The position numbers and the translations under genes are program-made. Below the pieces are notes generated by a model, which saw only the letters and a program-made list of their open reading frames with translations, was not told the origin of the DNA and ran no database searches. Below, in pieces: positions 33,449-36,197 of a stretch of 36,197 bases of DNA. Source of the stretch: Burkholderia sp. Bp9143 (lineage in GTDB: Bacteria; Pseudomonadota; Gammaproteobacteria; Burkholderiales; Burkholderiaceae); the NCBI RefSeq assembly GCF_003853645.1, contig NZ_QTPO01000071.1:1-36197 (forward strand), read 5' to 3'. Within the stretch, counting starts at the first letter, position 1. Each line of letters starts with the position of its first letter.

Positions 33449-34348
33449 TTACTTCGACGCGTTGACCATGTAGTCGACGGCCGCCTTCACGTCGGCGTCG
33501 GACGCGCTCGACCCGCCCTTCGGCGGCATCGCGCCCTTGCCGTGCAGCGCGTAGTTGTAGACGGTATCCATCGAGTCCTTCAGGCGTGGCGCCCAGTCCT
33601 CCTTGCTGCCGAACTTCGGCGCGCCGAGCACGCCGGCCGCGTGGCACGCCTGGCAGACCTGCGTGTACAGCGCCTTGCCGGCTGACGCGGCGTCGGCGCT
33701 GGTCGGCGCGGCGGCGGGCTTTTCGCCTGCCTTCGGAATCGCGGCGATCGCGGCCATCGCGGCGGCGGCCTGCGCGTTCGATGCATCGGCGCCCGATGCG
33801 CCTGCCGCACCCGCCGCGCCGCTCGCCGCCGGCGCCGCATTGGCGGCCGGGGCAGCCGGTTCGGGGAAGTTCGCGCCGTCGTTGTTCGCCATGTAGACGA
33901 TCGCGCGCGCGATTTCATAGTCGCTGACGTCGTCGGGGCTCGTGCCGCCGCGCGGCGGCATCGCGCCCTTGCCCGACAGCGCCGTTTTCAGCAGCGTGTC
34001 GAAGCCCTGCGAGATGCGTGGCGCCCAGTCGTCCTTGTTGCCGAACTTCGGCGCGCCGGCGGCGCCCGTGCCGTGACAGGTCACGCACACGGCCTTGTAG
34101 ACTTCCTCGCCGGTCTTGTACGTGCGGGGCGCATTGGCGTCCTTCACGTCGATCTTCGCGAGCGGTGCGATCCGCGCGGCGACCTGTTCGTCGGATAGCG
34201 CATCCGTGCCGGCGCCCGAACGGAACGCATGGTTGGCATAGGTGGCAAACAGGACGATCAGGGCGATCGGAATCGCGAATGACGCGATGACGACGGCAAT
34301 CAGCTGCCCGGGGGTTTTGACGGGAGATTCGTGGGGTGCTTCGCTCAT
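33449..34348 (-). CDS. Membrane-anchored dihaem cytochrome c (c5-like)
   Basis: Electron-transfer protein of 299 residues. A single N-terminal membrane segment, LIAVVIASFAIPIALIVLFA (about residues 16-35), anchors two periplasmic cytochrome c domains. Haem sites are CVTCH (C88, C91, H92) and CQACH (C232, C235, H236). Each domain ends with a GKGAMPP(R/K)GG motif whose Met is the probable distal ligand. An Ala/Pro/Gly-rich linker of ~60 residues joins the domains. The two domains are similar to each other (KFG(N/S)K(D/E)DWAPR), suggesting internal duplication. It probably feeds electrons to a terminal oxidase, but its partner is not in the window. Confidence 0.93.
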   Translation of the reverse strand: MSEAPHESPVKTPGQLIAVVIASFAIPIALIVLFATYANHAFRSGAGTDALSDEQVAARIAPLAKIDVKDANAPRTYKTGEEVYKAVCVTCHGTGAAGAPKFGNKDDWAPRISQGFDTLLKTALSGKGAMPPRGGTSPDDVSDYEIARAIVYMANNDGANFPEPAAPAANAAPAASGAAGAAGASGADASNAQAAAAMAAIAAIPKAGEKPAAAPTSADAASAGKALYTQVCQACHAAGVLGAPKFGSKEDWAPRLKDSMDTVYNYALHGKGAMPPKGGSSASDADVKAAVDYMVNASK

Positions 34349-34599
34349 GCTTGCCTCGTCTCCGTGATTAGGAATTGTGAGCGCGGTGCAACGGCAAAAT
34401 GGCAGTCCAATGAAGCACGGACGATTATAGACGGAACGTTTACATCACGGCGAGCGGCGCGAAGGCGCGTGTTTACCCGCACGAATGGGGGCCTGACGGG
34501 GATTCGGCGGGCAAGGTGGACGCGTCATGGGAAACCGGGTATCCTTGCCGTCTTGCCAATGGTAGGCGGCCAGTTTTTGGGGTCGTTTCACCGTCACAC

Positions 34600-34675
34600 G
34601 CGCCCGTAGCTCAATGGATAGAGTACTGCCCTCCGAAGGCAGGGGTTGCTGGTTCGATCCCAGCCGGGCGCGCCA
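34600..34675 (+). tRNA. tRNA-Arg (anticodon CCG)
   Basis: A full cloverleaf can be folded. The acceptor stem is GCGCCCG/CGGGCGC, and the D arm contains AGCTCAATGGATAGAGT. The anticodon stem is CTGCC/GGCAG with the loop CTCCGAA, giving anticodon CCG. The T arm contains GGTTCGATCCC, and the discriminator G is followed by an encoded CCA. The 3' end is a typical integration site for tyrosine-recombinase elements, and the sequence character changes directly after it. Confidence 0.97.
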
Positions 34676-35135
34676 TCTACGACGCGGGTTTGCCGCGAAT
34701 TCTTCCCGTTGCATTAGCCGGTCCTTCCTAGCCGTGGACTTCCCGTGGACTTTTTCGGCCGTGATATCGGACGAGACCGCCCACTTTGAGCTTGGCAGGA
34801 TCGCACGCACAAGCGTGCTGCACAGACTTATAGCGACCCGGAGTATTTCTCGCTTGCCGGCTCCTTTTGAGGCCTCGACGCCTTATTCGGGGCACCGCCG
34901 CGTGTAGGAGCAAGCCGCAAAGCTCGATAGGATCACTTTGGACCCAAATACGAGTCGGCAGCTTGCCAGTTAGGTCTTTTTGATTGTGATGGGCGCTAAT
35001 TCCGTGCGGCAACGCGGGCAGGGGCCATCTTGGCGCTATACCAGCCCAAACAGGCGGTGCGCGCCGGGTCAGATATCACTTGAGCTTCTCAGCACGTCAA
35101 TCCCTGCCACGAACTCTTCATCGTGGGAGACCGAT

Positions 35136-35198
35136 ATGCCAAATATCGCGCGTTTCCTTATTGAATTATTAAAAATAAATCTGTACGCGTCGAATTAA
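35136..35198 (+). CDS. Possible 20-residue hydrophobic peptide
   Basis: ATG 35136 is preceded by GGGAGA (35125-35130) at good spacing. It encodes a 20-residue peptide, MPNIARFLIELLKINLYASN, which is hydrophobic and amphipathic. It is too short to judge by composition. It could be a leader or a small membrane peptide, or chance. Confidence 0.25.
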   Translation: MPNIARFLIELLKINLYASN

Positions 35199-35232
35199 GA
35201 AGATTTGGCAAGTTTATCAAGGGAAATCGGAA

Positions 35233-35246
35233 TTTCGGCGCCGAAA
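35233..35246. promoter_or_regulatory. Perfect palindrome upstream of the AlpA-like gene
   Basis: TTTCGGCGCCGAAA is a 14-bp perfect palindrome, 86 bp before the AlpA-like start. Its size and place suit an operator for an element-encoded repressor. No binding protein is identified. Confidence 0.35.
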
Positions 35247-35331
35247 AGGCAAAAAAATCGGGACTATGCTTCACGTAGCTCAGTAAATTCGTTGCGCGTA
35301 CGGCAAAGTACGCAAACGCAAAGGTGAACCG

Positions 35332-35538
35332 ATGATTCCGCAACAGTCGGCCTCCAGCATTGATCAATTTTGCGAGGCCCACGGTATTTCGAGGGCCTTT
35401 TTTTACGAACTTGTTGCTTCCGGACGTGGCCCGCGCCTGATGAAGCTTGGTCGGCGGGTTCTCATCTCTCATGAGGCCGCAGCAGACTGGCGCCGTGAAA
35501 TGGAAGCGCGGACCGCGACTCACCCCCCCAATCGTTAA
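35332..35538 (+). CDS. AlpA-like/excisionase-type helix-turn-helix protein
   Basis: Small DNA-binding protein of 68 residues. The core SIDQFCEAHGISRAFFYELV, then ASGRGPRLMKLGRRVLISHE and AAADWRREMEAR, is the winged MerR/AlpA-type fold found in excisionases and phage regulators. AAGGTG (35321-35326) precedes the ATG. In P4-like satellites and genomic islands such proteins switch on the integrase or excision. It is the first gene of a tightly packed plus-strand set, and the composition is less GC-rich than the chromosome to the left. Confidence 0.85.
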   Translation: MIPQQSASSIDQFCEAHGISRAFFYELVASGRGPRLMKLGRRVLISHEAAADWRREMEARTATHPPNR

Positions 35539-35590
35539 GAGGCTGCGGCTGGGACGCCTCGTCTAGCGCTAGGTCTGTGACTGCCGATAC

Positions 35591-35698
35591 ATGCACGAAC
35601 GGTATCCACAGATTGCTGATATCGAAGCGCTTCTCAGCGGCATGCTGGCTAATCAGGCCAAGGTCCGAATTGCTGGCGATGTGGAGGTATCAAAGTGA
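35591..35698 (+). CDS. Small hypothetical protein of the element
   Basis: ORF of 35 codons (MHERYPQIADIEALLSGMLA, then NQAKVRIAGDVEVSK). It sits in the same direction between the AlpA-like gene and the replication-type gene, and its stop overlaps a following GTG (GTGA at 35695-35698). The ribosome site is weak. No family is recognised. Confidence 0.45.
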   Translation: MHERYPQIADIEALLSGMLANQAKVRIAGDVEVSK

Positions 35699-35862
35699 GC
35701 CATCACCGATTGGGATATCAGGCGTCTCGGGATCCATGGCGGCGTCCCCATCGTCTTGCACGCCAAATCGGCTGCACTGCGAATCCTGCTACGAAATGTC
35801 GACTTGTGCGGGCGCTTTTCAATGCACTGAAGCGGTCGATTGCCGAAGCCGGAGACCGGTGA
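35695..35862 (+). CDS. Small basic hypothetical protein of the element
   Basis: ORF of 55 codons from GTG 35695, overlapping the previous stop by 4 nt and the next ATG by 1 nt (TGATG at 35860-35864). The product is basic and ends in a plausible helix (LVRALFNALKRSIAEAGDR). The overlaps suggest translational coupling to the replication-type gene. Real coding is possible but not certain; no family is recognised. Confidence 0.4.
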   Translation: MSHHRLGYQASRDPWRRPHRLARQIGCTANPATKCRLVRALFNALKRSIAEAGDR

Positions 35863-36197
35863 TGGCGATCAACGCCATACGAATCGTCTGGCAGCATTTT
35901 CCGCGAGGTGGCAGCGAAATGCTCGTCATGCTGGCGCTTGCCGATTGGTGCAACGACGACGGCAAAAGTCTCTATCCGTCGATGAATGCCATTGCGAAAA
36001 AGTGCAGGTTGTCTAAGGCGCAAGCACGGCGAATTGTGCGCCGGTTTATTGCCGAAGGGTTGGTTGAGGTCCTCGCGAATGCGGCTGGCGGCAATCCCGG
36101 TCAAACTCCACACTATTGGCTAGAGAGCGTCAAGCAGCACGGCCGGTCAGCGACAACTATTTTGGCCGGTCAACGGGGTAGTTGTCGTTGGGTATCA
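35862..36197 (+). CDS. Winged-helix replication-type protein (phage O-like), 3' partial
   Basis: The frame is open from ATG 35862 to the window end (112 codons, no stop), so the gene is cut. The start MAINAIRIVWQHFPRGGSEM, then LVMLALADWCNDDGKSLYPS and MNAIAKKCRLSKAQARRIVR, followed by RFIAEGLVEVL, is a winged-helix domain (HTH_36 type) common at the N-terminus of phage and island replication proteins. Such proteins bind the element's origin and load host helicase. The gene itself contains repeated GGCCGGTCA units near its visible end, as seen for origins lying inside phage O genes. It is coupled to the preceding ORF by a TGATG overlap. The role in replication is inferred from the family and context. 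Confidence 0.8.
   Translation, partial: MAINAIRIVWQHFPRGGSEMLVMLALADWCNDDGKSLYPSMNAIAKKCRLSKAQARRIVRRFIAEGLVEVLANAAGGNPGQTPHYWLESVKQHGRSATTILAGQRGSCRWVS
36141..36187. repeat. Iteron-like repeats inside the replication-type gene
   Basis: GGCCGGTCA occurs at 36141-36149 and 36164-36172, 23 bp apart (about two helical turns). CGACAACTA (36151-36159) and TAGTTGTCG (36179-36187) form a perfect 9-bp inverted repeat across them. Such a cluster within an O-like gene could be the start of an origin; the window ends here, so more copies cannot be checked. Confidence 0.4.

Larger units (their letters stand above)
34676..35331. other. Element edge without a convincing gene
   Basis: 656 bp. CCGTGGACTT is repeated at 34732-34741 and 34743-34752, 11 bp apart, a possible recombinase arm site. 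Short open stretches on the minus strand (34970-35035, ending PRCRTELAPITIKKT; and 35069-35194, with SHDEEFVAGIDVL) look protein-like but lack starts and may be gene remnants. TTTCGGCGCCGAAA, a perfect 14-bp palindrome, lies at 35233-35246. GCGTAC/GTACGC at 35296-35313 is an inverted repeat just before the AlpA-like gene. Confidence 0.5.
34676..36197. mobile_element. Left end of an integrated element at tRNA-Arg (continues beyond the window)
   Basis: DNA after the tRNA becomes AT-richer and loses the codon style of the neighbouring genes. It carries an AlpA-like DNA-binding protein, small overlapping ORFs and a replication-type winged-helix protein, the set expected of a prophage satellite or integrative element. 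No integrase is visible between the tRNA and the first gene; it may be at the far end. The right boundary and the second att copy lie outside the window. The exact att core is not determined but should fall in the tRNA 3' half. Confidence 0.75.

Noticed and set aside
34445..34810. 121-codon minus-strand ORF across the tRNA, containing GSNQQPLPSEGSTLSIELRA
   Set aside because: This is the translation of the antisense tRNA and is a well-known false gene.
34728..35012. 94-codon minus-strand ORF beside the tRNA
   Set aside because: No family resemblance, no ribosome site and an atypical composition; other frames in the same stretch look more protein-like.
35158..35523. 121-codon minus-strand ORF across the AlpA-like gene
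   Set aside because: It overlaps the well-supported AlpA-like gene and has no domain.
35718..36113. 131-codon minus-strand ORF opposite the replication-type gene
   Set aside because: The plus-strand frame encodes a clear winged-helix domain, so this is its shadow.

Overview
The window is high-GC DNA with the gene content and codon use of a Burkholderia chromosome, probably of the B. cepacia complex. This is inferred from gene families and style, not from a database match. The gene set is mostly conserved chromosomal metabolism and transport. The last ~1.5 kb, after a tRNA-Arg(CCG) gene, changes to more AT-rich, compact, phage-like DNA and is probably the left end of an integrated element.

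Layout. 1-2732: a Zn/Cd/Pb P1B-type ATPase (5' end outside the window) followed at once by a His/Gly-rich double zinc-ribbon protein. 2881-5470: an AraC/GyrI-type regulator divergent from a five-repeat 'conserved TM helix' membrane protein. 5673-9385: ethanolamine permease (eat) and ethanolamine ammonia-lyase (eutB-eutC). 9409-12051: a LysR regulator divergent from a DHA2 multidrug transporter. 12229-16630: an acetaldehyde-type aldehyde dehydrogenase with a near-perfect sigma-54 promoter, flanked by two PNPOx-like flavoprotein genes, then a EutR-like AraC regulator that also has a sigma-54-like promoter. 16691-19485: a minus-strand pair in which a thiamine-diphosphate enzyme overlaps a GT9-like glycosyltransferase by 4 nt. 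19909-20546: a vapBC toxin-antitoxin pair with its promoter and repeated operator-like motifs. 20614-28321: serine/glycine catabolism on the minus strand: sdaA, a secreted alginate-lyase-like protein, and gcvP, gcvH, gcvT behind a tandem glycine riboswitch and a sigma-70 promoter. 28411-34348: a lipoprotein, a Gfo/Idh/MocA oxidoreductase, an SGNH hydrolase, a Rep/UvrD helicase and a membrane-anchored dihaem cytochrome c. 34600-34675: tRNA-Arg(CCG). 34676-36197: element edge with an AlpA-like DNA-binding protein, small overlapping ORFs and a winged-helix replication-type protein cut by the window end.

How genes work together. The permease, EutBC and the aldehyde dehydrogenase form a minimal ethanolamine route: uptake, cleavage to ammonia and acetaldehyde, then oxidation to acetate. 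No microcompartment genes are present. The EutR-like regulator and sigma-54 signals nearby suggest nitrogen- or inducer-linked control. The glycine riboswitch controls the glycine cleavage genes. A strong terminator after gcvP separates them from the lyase-sdaA pair, so serine deamination may be transcribed separately. The tRNA-linked element keeps an excisionase-like gene and a replication module in view, but no integrase is visible at this end.
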